A stretch of 64,000 nt of DNA. It comes from Xanthobacter sp. YC-JY1 (lineage in GTDB: Bacteria; Pseudomonadota; Alphaproteobacteria; Rhizobiales; Xanthobacteraceae). The position numbers and the translations under genes are program-made. Below the pieces are notes generated by a model. The model had not been told where the DNA came from and made no database searches. It worked only from the letters and a program-made list of their open reading frames with translations. The stretch lies in assembly GCF_021730305.1 (NCBI RefSeq), contig NZ_CP032674.1, positions 3,271,001 through 3,335,000 on the forward strand, given 5' to 3'. Positions 12,640-23,266 of the stretch are shown here, in pieces (the first letter of the stretch is position 1; each line of letters starts with the position of its first letter).

Positions 12640-14484
12640 ATGACCGACGCCACCGCCCTCCCCTTCGCAACCGACATCGCTCCCGTCACCCGCGCGGACT
12701 GGCTGAAGCTGGTGGAAGGCGTGCTGAAGGGCGCGCCCTATGACAAGCGGCTGGTGACGCGCACCTATGAGGGTCTGGCGCTCGATGCCCTGCCGGAGCG
12801 CAAGGCGGATGCGCCCATCGTGGCCGGCCGGCCGGCTGGCGCGCCCTGGGTCATCTCCATGCGGGTGGACCAGCCGGATGCGGCCGAAGCCAATGCGCAG
12901 GCGCTGGAAGACCTAGACGGCGGCGCCTCGGGCCTCGCCCTCGTCTTCGCTGCCTCCCCCTCGGCCCACGGCTTCGGACTGCCGGAGGGCACGGACCTCG
13001 CCGTCGTGCTGAAGGACGTGCTGCTCGACCTCATCGACGTGCGCATCGAGAGCGGCGCCTTCCAGGGCCGCGAGGACGCCCTCGCCTTCGCCGATCTCGT
13101 GGAGGCGCGCGGCTTCAAGCCGGAGGGTCTCTCCGTCTCCTTCGGCCTCGATCCCCTGAGCGATTTCGCCGCCCACGGCACCCTGCCCATGGCGTGGCCG
13201 CTGCTGGCCAAGCGCTTCGCCGAGACCTCGGCCATCCTCGCCGCCCGCGGCTTTGCCGGCCCCTTCGCCCGCGCCGATGGCGGCATCTATCACGCGGCCG
13301 GCGCCTCGGATGCGCAGGAGCTGGCGGCCGTGCTCGCCACCATGGTCGCGTACCTCAAGGCCTATGCCGAAGCCGGCATACCGTTGGAGGAGGCCGCCGG
13401 CCGCATCGAGGCCGCCCTCGTCGCGGACGTGAACCAGACCGCCACCATCGCCAAGTTCCGCGCCATCCGCCTGCTCTGGGCCGCCGTGCTGCGCGAGTGC
13501 GGCCTGCCGGAAAAGCCGCTGAAGCTGCACGGCACCACCGCGTGGCGTTCCCTCACCCGCCGCGATCCTTACGTGAACCTGCTGCGCAACACGGTCGCTG
13601 CCTTCGCCGCCGGCGTCGGCGGGGCGGACAGCGTCACGGTGCTGCCCTTCACCCAGGCGCTGGGCCTGCCGGATGCCTTCGCCCGTCGCCTCTCCCGCAA
13701 CACCCAGGTGATGCTGCTGGAGGAGAGCAACGTCCACCGCGTGGCCGACCCCGCCGCCGGCGCCGGCGCCATGGAGGCGCATACGGACGGCCTCGCGGCC
13801 AAGGCGTGGGATCTCTTCCGCACCATCGAGAAGCGCGGCGGCATGGCCGACGTGCTGGAAGATCGCTGGTTCAAGGCCGAGATCGCCGAGGTGAAGGCCA
13901 AGCGCGACGCAGACGTCGCCACCCGCAAGGCCCCCATCACCGGCACGTCCGAATTCCCCATCCTGGTGCAGGAGGTGCCGGAGGTTCTGGCGCCCCTCTC
14001 GCCCACCCCCGCCCCGGTGGCGGACGGGGCGCTCGCCCCCTACCGCATCGCCGAGGCCTTCGAGGCCCTGCGCGATGCCGCCGAGGCCGCGCCCAAGGCG
14101 CCGGTGGCCTTCCTCGCGACCCTCGGCCCGGTGGCCGCCTTCACCGCCCGCGCCACCTTCGCCAAGAACTTCTTCGAGGCCGGCGGCATTGCCGCGCCGG
14201 TGCCGGACGGCTTCGCCGACCTCGATGCGCTCGTCGCCGCCTTCAAGGCGTCCGGCACGCCCTTCGCCTGCCTCGTCTCCTCCGATGAGGTGTACGGCGC
14301 CGAGGGCGCGGCGGCGGCCGAGGCGCTGAAGACCGCCGGCGCCACCGCCGTCTGGCTTGCCGGCAAGCCCGCCGCCGAGCTTCAGGCGACGCTCGCGGGC
14401 GTCGGCGTCACCGACTTCATCTTCGCCGGCTGCGATGCGCTGGAGACTTTCGCTCGCGCTCAGGTTGCGGCGGGCATACAATGA
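12640..14484 (+). CDS. mutA: Methylmalonyl-CoA mutase small (non-catalytic) subunit
   Basis: This 614-residue protein has the mutase TIM barrel (TTAWRSLTRRDPYVN; LEESNVHRVADPAAG) and a C-terminal Rossmann domain. That domain lacks the DxHxxG motif that holds cobalamin in the large subunit, as expected of the small subunit. It pairs with MutB to convert (R)-methylmalonyl-CoA to succinyl-CoA. The ATG at 12640 is preceded by GAGG at a suitable distance. The frame is open 78 bases further upstream, but homology starts at the chosen position. A 127-residue unknown gene separates it from mutB. Confidence 0.9.
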   Translation: MTDATALPFATDIAPVTRADWLKLVEGVLKGAPYDKRLVTRTYEGLALDALPERKADAPIVAGRPAGAPWVISMRVDQPDAAEANAQALEDLDGGASGLALVFAASPSAHGFGLPEGTDLAVVLKDVLLDLIDVRIESGAFQGREDALAFADLVEARGFKPEGLSVSFGLDPLSDFAAHGTLPMAWPLLAKRFAETSAILAARGFAGPFARADGGIYHAAGASDAQELAAVLATMVAYLKAYAEAGIPLEEAAGRIEAALVADVNQTATIAKFRAIRLLWAAVLRECGLPEKPLKLHGTTAWRSLTRRDPYVNLLRNTVAAFAAGVGGADSVTVLPFTQALGLPDAFARRLSRNTQVMLLEESNVHRVADPAAGAGAMEAHTDGLAAKAWDLFRTIEKRGGMADVLEDRWFKAEIAEVKAKRDADVATRKAPITGTSEFPILVQEVPEVLAPLSPTPAPVADGALAPYRIAEAFEALRDAAEAAPKAPVAFLATLGPVAAFTARATFAKNFFEAGGIAAPVPDGFADLDALVAAFKASGTPFACLVSSDEVYGAEGAAAAEALKTAGATAVWLAGKPAAELQATLAGVGVTDFIFAGCDALETFARAQVAAGIQ

Positions 14485-14520
14485 GGCCATTGGCATTCAT
14501 CCCCTTAGGGCAGGGACGCA

Positions 14521-14904
14521 ATGACACTAGCCTTGAACCTCAGATTCGATCTGGCTCGGCTCAGCGACGCCGAGCTGGCGGCGCGATGCGACGCCATCTG
14601 GGCCGACATGGAAGAGCTGGAGCGCGATGGGGGGCCTATCCGCACCTCGCCACGCTGGCGCGGCCCGGTGCGGCACCCGCGCGCCTATCTGTTCTGGGCC
14701 ATGGTGCGGCAGAGCAGTGCGTCCGAACTCGAAATCCTGCTCTCCGCCTTTGCCGCCAACGCCTCGCTGGCGGACGTGGTGTCCCGCATGCCGCGCATCC
14801 GGCTGCATCTGGCGCTGTGCGAAATGCAGGACATTCTGGACGAAATGAAATCCCGGACCCCGTCGCCGCTCCGGCCCGCGCCGTCGCGACCCGAGTCCAT
14901 TTGA
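14521..14904 (+). CDS. Hypothetical protein between mutA and mutB
   Basis: This 127-residue soluble protein has no signal peptide, membrane segment or family motif I recognise. Its first half is rich in Ala, Leu and Glu (SDAELAARCDAIWADMEELE), predicted to be helical. The middle has a conserved-looking RHPRAYLFWAMV stretch, and the tail is Pro/Arg-rich. It begins 36 bases after mutA and ends 15 bases before mutB, so it is very likely co-translated with the mutase subunits. Codon use looks like its neighbours. A role with the mutase is possible from position only. Confidence 0.75.
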   Translation: MTLALNLRFDLARLSDAELAARCDAIWADMEELERDGGPIRTSPRWRGPVRHPRAYLFWAMVRQSSASELEILLSAFAANASLADVVSRMPRIRLHLALCEMQDILDEMKSRTPSPLRPAPSRPESI

Positions 14905-14919
14905 GCTAGGATGGATGCC

Positions 14920-17076
<2,157 letters not shown>

Positions 17077-17130
17077 ACGGAGACGCGAGCGGGGCTGAGC
17101 CCAGTAGATTGCCTGTCGAGGGGAGAGGTC

Positions 17131-17388
17131 GTGAGCACCGACGACGAGCTTTGCGAGATTGAGAGCAAGGGCGCGTGGGTTCTCATCCCTATCGATGACG
17201 CCCTCAAGCTCGGCCCGAGCGTCATCAAACGCTGCCCGCTATGTAACGGCAGGGTGCGAGCGCACAAGGAAAGCAACAACGGCATGCGCGCGCACTTCGA
17301 GCATTTTGAAGCTCACGCGGGGTGCCCGCGCTCAAGAGGGGCGCGGTTCTCCGGCAGAGTGACACGTCATCCGAGCGCGGTGGCATAG
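17131..17388 (+). CDS. Small Cys/His protein, possible zinc-binding
   Basis: This 85-residue protein starts at a GTG preceded by GGGAGAGG. The centre reads RCPLCNGRVRAHKE and is followed by HFEHFEAHAGCP, so CxxC and a His/Cys cluster could bind one zinc ion. It resembles short hypothetical proteins of Hyphomicrobiales that I recall with the same CPxCNGRVRAHK and HFEH pattern, but I know no function for them. It stands 54 bases after mutB and 22 bases before the hydrolase gene. It could be a nucleic-acid-binding or regulatory protein. Confidence 0.75.
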   Translation: MSTDDELCEIESKGAWVLIPIDDALKLGPSVIKRCPLCNGRVRAHKESNNGMRAHFEHFEAHAGCPRSRGARFSGRVTRHPSAVA

Positions 17389-17410
17389 GACGAGAGGGAC
17401 CCAATCCGTC

Positions 17411-18292
17411 ATGAACGGACCTCTCACTGCCACCCTGCGCGTGCTGGAGCCGGCGCCGGGCGTGCTCGCCTTCTATGACGGGCGCATCCCCGGCGTGCGG
17501 CTGCACGGGCCGCAGGAGAACTGGCTGGACGATGGCGCCTTCGCCCTCGGCATCGCCTCCTATGCGGTGATCGATGGCGACGACGCCCTCGTCTACGACA
17601 CCCACATCACCCTCGCCCACGCCCGCTTCATCCGCCGCACGCTGGAGGAGAAGGGCGCCCGGCGCATCCGCGTGGTGCTGAGCCACTGGCACGACGACCA
17701 TGTGGCGGGCAACGCAGCCTTCGCCGATTGCGAGATCATCGCCAATCGCGAGACCGACGCCTTGCTCCGCGCCAACCGCGCCCGGCTGGAGGCGGCCGAC
17801 CCGCCCATCAATCCTCTCGTCCTGCCCAACATTCTGTTCGAGGACCGCCTGTCGCTGATGATCGGCACCTTGCCCGTCGAGCTGGTCCATGTGGACATCC
17901 ACAGCCGCGACGGCACCGTCGCGCTGCTGCCCGGCGGCATCCTTCTGGCCGGCGACACGCTGGAAGACCCCATCACCTATGTGGACGAGCCCGACCGCCT
18001 TGCCGCCCACCTAATTGGTCTGGAGCGTCTGGCGGCGCTGGGCGCGACGCGCATCCTGCCCTGCCACGGCGACCCGGACGTGATCGCCGCCGGCGGCTAC
18101 GGGCCGGCGCTCATCGACGCGACGCGGCTCTATGTGGAGAAGCTGCTGCGGGTGAAGGACGAGCCGGCGCTAGCGGGGCTCGACCTGCGCACTTTTGCGG
18201 CGGAGGCCTTCGCGACGGGCGCGATCGCGTATTTCGAGCCCTATGAGGCGGTGCACCGGCGGAATGTGGAGGCGGTGGCGGCGCTGGGGTGA
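17411..18292 (+). CDS. Metallo-beta-lactamase-fold hydrolase
   Basis: This 293-residue protein has the metal signature HxHxDH at His92, His94, Asp96 and His97 (SHWHDDHVAG), a later Asp-containing GDTLED and a PCHGDP motif. These give the usual two-metal site of the MBL fold. It has no signal peptide. Members hydrolyse thioesters, lactones, nucleic acids or phosphodiesters, and the substrate here is not clear. It follows the small Cys/His gene by 22 bases and ends just before the convergent ubiX gene. Confidence 0.85.
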   Translation: MNGPLTATLRVLEPAPGVLAFYDGRIPGVRLHGPQENWLDDGAFALGIASYAVIDGDDALVYDTHITLAHARFIRRTLEEKGARRIRVVLSHWHDDHVAGNAAFADCEIIANRETDALLRANRARLEAADPPINPLVLPNILFEDRLSLMIGTLPVELVHVDIHSRDGTVALLPGGILLAGDTLEDPITYVDEPDRLAAHLIGLERLAALGATRILPCHGDPDVIAAGGYGPALIDATRLYVEKLLRVKDEPALAGLDLRTFAAEAFATGAIAYFEPYEAVHRRNVEAVAALG

Positions 18293-18317
18293 GCCATCGG
18301 CAGGCTCTCCCCTCCCC

Positions 18318-18890
18318 TTAATCCACGCCCTTCCCATTCCACCGCTTGGTCGTCGGCAGATCGAGGCCGAACAGATCGAGGGCGCGGGCGACGGTCTGGT
18401 CCACGATATCGAGGATGGACGTGGGCCGGTGGTAGAAGGCCGGCACTGGCGGCATGAGGATGGCGCCGTTGCGGGTGGCCTGCGCCATCAGCTCCACATG
18501 GCCGGCATGGAGCGGGGTTTCCCGCAGCAGCAGCACCACGCGGCGCCGCTCCTTCAGGCACACGTCGGCGGCCCGCACCACCAGCTCGTCATTGTAGCAA
18601 TGGGCGATGCCGCTCAGCGTCTTGATGGAGCAGGGCGCGACCAGCATGCCCTCCGTCACGAACGATCCCGACGACACGGACGCCCCGATATCCTTCGGAT
18701 TGTGGACGTGGTGGGCGAGCGCGCGCACCGCGTCCGGGGTGAAGTCGGTCTCGGCGATGACGGTGCGCGCCCCGGAGGCGGAGAGGACGAGATGGGTCTC
18801 GACCCCGCCCCGCTCCCGCAGAAGCTGGAGCGCGCGGATGCCGTAGATGGCGCCGGACGCGCCGGTGATGGCGACCACGAGACGTTTCAT
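18318..18890 (-). CDS. ubiX: UbiX-type flavin prenyltransferase
   Basis: This 190-residue flavoprotein adds a dimethylallyl group to reduced FMN, making the prenylated FMN cofactor of UbiD-type decarboxylases. The N-terminal FMN loop is VVAITGASGAIYG, and the family pieces APCSIKTLSGIA and LLLRETPLH are present. The start at 18890 has AGGAAG upstream; an in-frame ATG 15 bases earlier is also possible. It is the last gene of the leftward operon, five to twenty bases after the ABC ATPase gene, and a UbiD-family gene opens the same operon. This suggests a dedicated cofactor supply. Confidence 0.93.
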   Translation of the reverse strand: MKRLVVAITGASGAIYGIRALQLLRERGGVETHLVLSASGARTVIAETDFTPDAVRALAHHVHNPKDIGASVSSGSFVTEGMLVAPCSIKTLSGIAHCYNDELVVRAADVCLKERRRVVLLLRETPLHAGHVELMAQATRNGAILMPPVPAFYHRPTSILDIVDQTVARALDLFGLDLPTTKRWNGKGVD

Positions 18891-18909
18891 GGCTTCCTGT
18901 TTCATGGCC

Positions 18910-19728
18910 TCAATCCGGCAGCGCCAGATCCGACCAGATCGCCTCGGTCAGTTCCGTGAAGGCCGGGTCGCTGCGCATGGCGCGCATGTGCCGTGGCCGC
19001 GGCAGGTGGACCTTGTATTCGGCGAGGATGCGGGCCGGGCGGGCGCTGAACACCACCACGCGATCGGCCAGCGCCACCGCCTCCTCGATATCGTGGGTGA
19101 CGAAGATGATGGAGCGGCGCTCCGCCTCCCACACCCTCAGCAGTTCGAGGCCCATGGCGATCTTGGTCTGGTAGTCGAGCGCGCCGAAGGGCTCGTCCAT
19201 CAGCATCAAAGAGGGGCGATAGGCGAGCAGGCGCCCCAGCGACACGCGCTGGCGCATGCCGCCCGAAAGCTGCTTCGGCCACGCATTCTCGAAGCCTTCG
19301 AGCCGCAGCAGCTTGATGAGCCGCGCCACCTGCGCCGCCTGTTCGCCGGTGGGCGTGCCACCCAGCTCGGCGCCGACGCGGATGTTCTGCGCCACCGTCC
19401 GCCAGGGCAGCAGCGCGTCCTTCTGGAACATGAAGCCGACCTTGGGCGGCGGCCCGGTGACGGCCTTGCCGTCCACCTCCACCTGCCCGCCGGAGGGCGT
19501 CAGCAGCCCGCTTATGGCGCGCAGGATGGTGGATTTGCCCGAGCCCGACGGCCCCACCACGGCGACGAATTCACCCTCCGCCACATCGAGCGAGATGCCC
19601 GAGACCACCTCCAGCGGCGGCATGTCCGGCCGGGGGAAGGAGATGGAGAGATCTTTCAGCGCGGCACGGGGCCTCGGCGTTTCGGCGGTCAGCGCCAAAT
19701 TGGTCAGCGCCAGGTCGGTCAGCGCCAT
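18910..19728 (-). CDS. ABC importer ATPase (TauB/SsuB-like)
   Basis: This 272-residue nucleotide-binding subunit has Walker A GPSGSGKST, a Q-loop (FMFQKDALLPW), the signature LSGGMRQRVSLGR, Walker B LMLMDEPFGALD and the H-loop histidine in VTHDIEEA. These match the nitrate/sulfonate/taurine importer type. The N-terminus has a short repeat (LTDLALTNLALT) from a near-triplicate of about 15 bases. The start overlaps the permease stop by ten bases, implying translational coupling. It powers the importer formed with the next two upstream genes. Confidence 0.93.
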   Translation of the reverse strand: MALTDLALTNLALTAETPRPRAALKDLSISFPRPDMPPLEVVSGISLDVAEGEFVAVVGPSGSGKSTILRAISGLLTPSGGQVEVDGKAVTGPPPKVGFMFQKDALLPWRTVAQNIRVGAELGGTPTGEQAAQVARLIKLLRLEGFENAWPKQLSGGMRQRVSLGRLLAYRPSLMLMDEPFGALDYQTKIAMGLELLRVWEAERRSIIFVTHDIEEAVALADRVVVFSARPARILAEYKVHLPRPRHMRAMRSDPAFTELTEAIWSDLALPD

Positions 19729-20528
19729 GTGATCATCCTCCGCTCGACGAAGCCGACAAGCTGATTGGCCAGCATGGCCAGCACCATCAGCACGATGAGG
19801 CCGGTGAACACGCCGGTGGTGTCGAGCTGGCCGCCGCGGCTTTCCACGTACCAGCCGAGACCGCGATTGGCGCCGATCAGCTCGCCCACCACCGCGCCGA
19901 TGAGGGCGAGGCCGATGCCGATGCGGAACGAGGCGAGGATCCACGGCGTCACCGCCGGCAGCAGCACCCGGCGCACCAGATAGAGGCGCCCGGCGCGCAT
20001 GGACCGCATGAGGTCCAGATGGTCGGGATCGATGGTGCGGATGCCCTCCATGACGTTCATCAGGAAGATGAACACCACCATGGTGAAGGCCATCATGATC
20101 TTCGAGAACAGGCCGATGCCGAACCACAGGATGAACAACGGCGCCAGCGCCACGCGCGGCAGGCCGTAGAGCCCCATGATGACGGGATCGAGGGTGCGGG
20201 CGACCTCCGGCGCGCGGGCCAGCACGATGCCGAGCGGAATGCCGACCAGCGCCGCGAGGACGAGCCCGGCCCCCGCCTCCTGCAGCGTGGTGCTGGTGTG
20301 CAGCCACAATTCGCCGCTGAGGGCGAGCTCCCACAGCCGCGCCGCGATCAGGCTCGGCCGGCTGCTCCAGAACGGGTTGAACAGGGTGTGGGAGGCAAGC
20401 TCCCACAGGCCGAGCAGGACGGCGATGAGGCCGATCTGCCGCAGCCCCGTCGTGCCGATCCCGAAGGAGAAGCTCCGCCGTCCCGGCCGGGCGAAGGCCG
20501 GCCCGCGCGTGGTGATGCTGTCGCTCAT
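19719..20528 (-). CDS. ABC importer permease (TauC/SsuC-like)
   Basis: This 269-residue inner-membrane protein has about six hydrophobic segments and the EAA-type loop of binding-protein-dependent permeases near the middle (MRSMRAGRLYLVRRVLLP). The start at 20528 has GAGG upstream; an ATG twelve bases earlier overlaps the stop of the binding-protein gene by four bases and is equally possible. It lies between the binding-protein and ATPase genes in the leftward operon. Confidence 0.92.
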   Translation of the reverse strand: MSDSITTRGPAFARPGRRSFSFGIGTTGLRQIGLIAVLLGLWELASHTLFNPFWSSRPSLIAARLWELALSGELWLHTSTTLQEAGAGLVLAALVGIPLGIVLARAPEVARTLDPVIMGLYGLPRVALAPLFILWFGIGLFSKIMMAFTMVVFIFLMNVMEGIRTIDPDHLDLMRSMRAGRLYLVRRVLLPAVTPWILASFRIGIGLALIGAVVGELIGANRGLGWYVESRGGQLDTTGVFTGLIVLMVLAMLANQLVGFVERRMITWR

Positions 20529-20536
20529 GCGGCGCC

Positions 20537-21508
20537 TCATTTGGGCAGGTAGGAGAGGGCCACGATGTCGGCGTAGGGCACCGGCTTCAGCTTCGGCTCG
20601 GCGATCGTCATCATGGACATGAGGAAGTTGAAGCTCTCGGGCGACATGACGCCGTCCTTGGAGAGATAGCCGGAGGCCAGGTCATCGGCGAGCTGGGCGA
20701 CCATGGCGTCGTCCTTCATCTCGGGAAACAGGGCCTTGATGGCCGGGTAGAGCACCGTCTTGTCCTGCTGGATCAGGCGCAGCGCCTTCACCACGGCCCG
20801 CGCCACCTTGCGCGCCTCTTCCGGGTGCGCCTTCAGCCACGTATCGGTGGCGATGAGGTCCTGCGCCGGATAAGGCAGCTTGCGGAAATCCTCGATGATC
20901 CGGTAGCCGCCCTTCTCGGCCATGACGATCTGGATATCGGGCGTCGAGAACATGCCGCCGGCGATGGCGCCGGCCTGGAGGGCAGCCTTCTGCGCGCCCG
21001 CGCGGCCCACCGAGAGCAGGACGAAGTCCTTGTCCGGGTCGAACCCCGCCTTGCGGATGGCATAGCGCACGGTGGTGTCTGTGAGGCTGCCGGCCGTGGT
21101 GATGCCGATCTTCTCGCCCTTGAGGTCGGCGATGCTCCTGGCGGTGGAATCCGCCTTGCCGATCAGCGCGTAGCTGTGCTGCTCGGCCAGCGCCACCAGC
21201 ACCTTTCCGCCGAGGCCGCGATCCTGCAGATGGACCGCATGGTCGGCGGCGCAGATGCACAGATCGATGCTGCCCGAGGCGAGCGCCTGCGCCACCGGCC
21301 CGCCGCCCTTGAAGTCCAACCGCTCGTATTTGAGGCCCTCGGCGGCGAAGAAGCCCTTCTGATCGGCGACGAGGATGGGCAGGCCGCCGGCCGAGAGCTG
21401 GGCGACGCCGATCTTGAGCAGGTCCTCGGCCTTGGCGGCCACGGACGACAGGCCGGCCAGCGGCAGAAGCGCCGCGGCGAAAAGAAGAGACTGGAACCTG
21501 CGATGCAT
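20537..21508 (-). CDS. ABC importer substrate-binding protein (NMT1/SsuA-like)
   Basis: This 323-residue periplasmic binding protein has a signal peptide (about residues 1-27, ending AAKAED). The mature part has the SsuA/THI5 pattern: GVAQLSAGGLPILVADQKG, a small-substrate pocket region with ASGSIDLCICAADHAV and a conserved ITTAGSLTDT loop. AGAGGG lies upstream of the ATG. The family binds taurine, sulfonates, thiamine pyrimidines, phthalate-like acids and others, so the ligand is not predictable. The UbiD decarboxylase upstream suggests an unsaturated or aromatic carboxylic acid, which is inference. Confidence 0.9.
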   Translation of the reverse strand: MHRRFQSLLFAAALLPLAGLSSVAAKAEDLLKIGVAQLSAGGLPILVADQKGFFAAEGLKYERLDFKGGGPVAQALASGSIDLCICAADHAVHLQDRGLGGKVLVALAEQHSYALIGKADSTARSIADLKGEKIGITTAGSLTDTTVRYAIRKAGFDPDKDFVLLSVGRAGAQKAALQAGAIAGGMFSTPDIQIVMAEKGGYRIIEDFRKLPYPAQDLIATDTWLKAHPEEARKVARAVVKALRLIQQDKTVLYPAIKALFPEMKDDAMVAQLADDLASGYLSKDGVMSPESFNFLMSMMTIAEPKLKPVPYADIVALSYLPK

Positions 21509-21661
21509 GTGTTCACCCTCTTGAAGAGTGGAAGAATGCTTCACCAACCTCAGGCGCTCTCGCCGATTCTGTTTTCCGGGCGATGTGTTCTTCTTTGTTA
21601 CGTCTTCAGGACTGGCCGACTTGAATTGCCTATGGATTGGCCATGGCGGTCCGCGGGCGCC

Positions 21662-23266
21662 TCAGGCACCCGGCGGCTTGGCGGCGAACGGCGAGCCGCG
21701 CAGGCACATGGCGCCCTTCGGGTCCTGCCACAGGCGTTCGGTGGCGTGCAGATGGCCGAGCGCGCGGGCGATCACGGCGAAGTTGTAGTCGCTGAACGCT
21801 TCCGCGATATCCGTGTAATAGCGCGGCGCCTCGCCGATCATCTGCGCGATCTTCTCGGCCAGCGCCGCGACATCTTCCTCGCTCGCCGGGGCGCCGGGCT
21901 GGTCGGCCTTGCCGGACACGTAGTCTCCGATCTTCGCCGTGTCGGCATAGGCATAGGCGATGCGCTCGTAGCGCTCCTTCGGGATGCCCTCGGAGATGGT
22001 GGCATCGATGCCCACCTTCGCGGTGGTGGGCACCACGCCGGGCGGCGTCGGCGGCAGGCTCGGGTCGAGCGGTTTCCCGCGCGCGCCGGTGACGATCATG
22101 ATGTCCTTGTCACCCTGCACGCGCGTGGCGATGGCCCATTCCACGTCCATGGGATTGAAGACGTCGATGTCGTCGTCCACCACCACCACATGCTTCAGGT
22201 CCATCACCGAAAGGGCGGCGAGCAGGGCGTTCTTGCCCTCCCCCGGCTGCTTCTTGATGGAGATGACGGCGTGCCAGAAGGCGCAGCCGCCGAGGGTGAC
22301 GTTGATGTCCTTCACCTGCACGCCGGCGGTCTTCAGCGCCTGCCGGATGGCCGCATAGCGGGTGGGGGCGGCGAGCCAGGTGTTCTCCCACGGCATGTGG
22401 AGCGCGTAATAGACGGCATCCTTGCGCATGGAGACGGACTTGATGCGCACGATGGGGTTCCAGTGCAGCCCGCCCATGAGGCGGGTGAACTCGCCGAAGC
22501 GGCCTTCCGGATAGATCCAGCCATGGGGCAGGATCTCCGCCTCCAGGACGATCTCGGCGTCGGCGATGTAGGGCACGTCGATGGTGCGGCAGGGCGCAAG
22601 GTCCACCGGACCGCCGCGCAGGCCGCCAGAGATGGCCATCTCATCCACGCCGAGGGGCGCGCGGAAGCCCGAGCCCATGATCTCGTAGGGGTGGGTGCCG
22701 ATGGAGATGGAGATGGGACACGGCCGGCCCGCCTCGTACGCCCGCTGCGCGAACAGGCGCATGTTGTTGGGCGTGACGATATCGATGCCGGTGAGGTTCT
22801 TTTCCTTGACGATGAAGCGGTAGATGCCCGCGTTGAGCCCGAACTCCGGATCGCGCGCGATCACCACGCCGGCGGTGATCATCGGGCCGCCGTCATAGAT
22901 GGAGCTCATGGGGATGGGCAGCTTGTAGAGGTCGACCGCGTCGCCCTCCATCACCACTTCCTGCGTGGGAGAGGTGTTGACGATGTTGGGGTTGACCGGC
23001 CGGTCGATGGCCGCCCTCAGCTTCATCTCGATTTCGGGATAGGCGGTGCAGCCGAGCGACATGATGGCCCGCTTCTGCGAGCGGATGATGCCGGAGACGA
23101 CGGGCACGTCGTAGCCGATGACGTTGTGGAAGAACAAAGCCTTGTCGGACTGGTCCACGAGCGTCGCGATGTGGCGGATGTCGATCGGCTGATGGAGGTC
23201 GATCAACTCGCCCTGATCGCGAAGCCGGCCCAGAAACTCGCGAAACGTCTCGGTATCGTGCCGCAT
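21662..23266 (-). CDS. UbiD-family prenylated-FMN-dependent (de)carboxylase
   Basis: This 534-residue enzyme is of the UbiD family, which reversibly decarboxylates aromatic, heteroaromatic or alpha,beta-unsaturated acids with prenylated FMN and a metal ion. Family blocks are clear: GIIRSQKRAIMSLGC near the N-terminus, the metal/cofactor region with IYRFIVKEKNLTGI, and the catalytic stretch PEGRFGEFTRLMGG with the conserved Glu residues. It is about 40-80 residues longer than UbiD proper; the extra C-terminal part contains TDIAEAFSDYNFAVIARALG. It is the first gene of an operon with an ABC importer and ubiX, and a MarR gene lies upstream on the same strand. No ubiquinone genes are near, so a catabolic role is likely. 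The substrate is unknown. Confidence 0.92.
   Translation of the reverse strand: MRHDTETFREFLGRLRDQGELIDLHQPIDIRHIATLVDQSDKALFFHNVIGYDVPVVSGIIRSQKRAIMSLGCTAYPEIEMKLRAAIDRPVNPNIVNTSPTQEVVMEGDAVDLYKLPIPMSSIYDGGPMITAGVVIARDPEFGLNAGIYRFIVKEKNLTGIDIVTPNNMRLFAQRAYEAGRPCPISISIGTHPYEIMGSGFRAPLGVDEMAISGGLRGGPVDLAPCRTIDVPYIADAEIVLEAEILPHGWIYPEGRFGEFTRLMGGLHWNPIVRIKSVSMRKDAVYYALHMPWENTWLAAPTRYAAIRQALKTAGVQVKDINVTLGGCAFWHAVISIKKQPGEGKNALLAALSVMDLKHVVVVDDDIDVFNPMDVEWAIATRVQGDKDIMIVTGARGKPLDPSLPPTPPGVVPTTAKVGIDATISEGIPKERYERIAYAYADTAKIGDYVSGKADQPGAPASEEDVAALAEKIAQMIGEAPRYYTDIAEAFSDYNFAVIARALGHLHATERLWQDPKGAMCLRGSPFAAKPPGA

Noticed and set aside
18318-23266. UbiX and UbiD as part of ubiquinone synthesis
   Set aside because: No other ubi gene is present, and both are tied to an ABC importer and regulators, so a catabolic role fits better.
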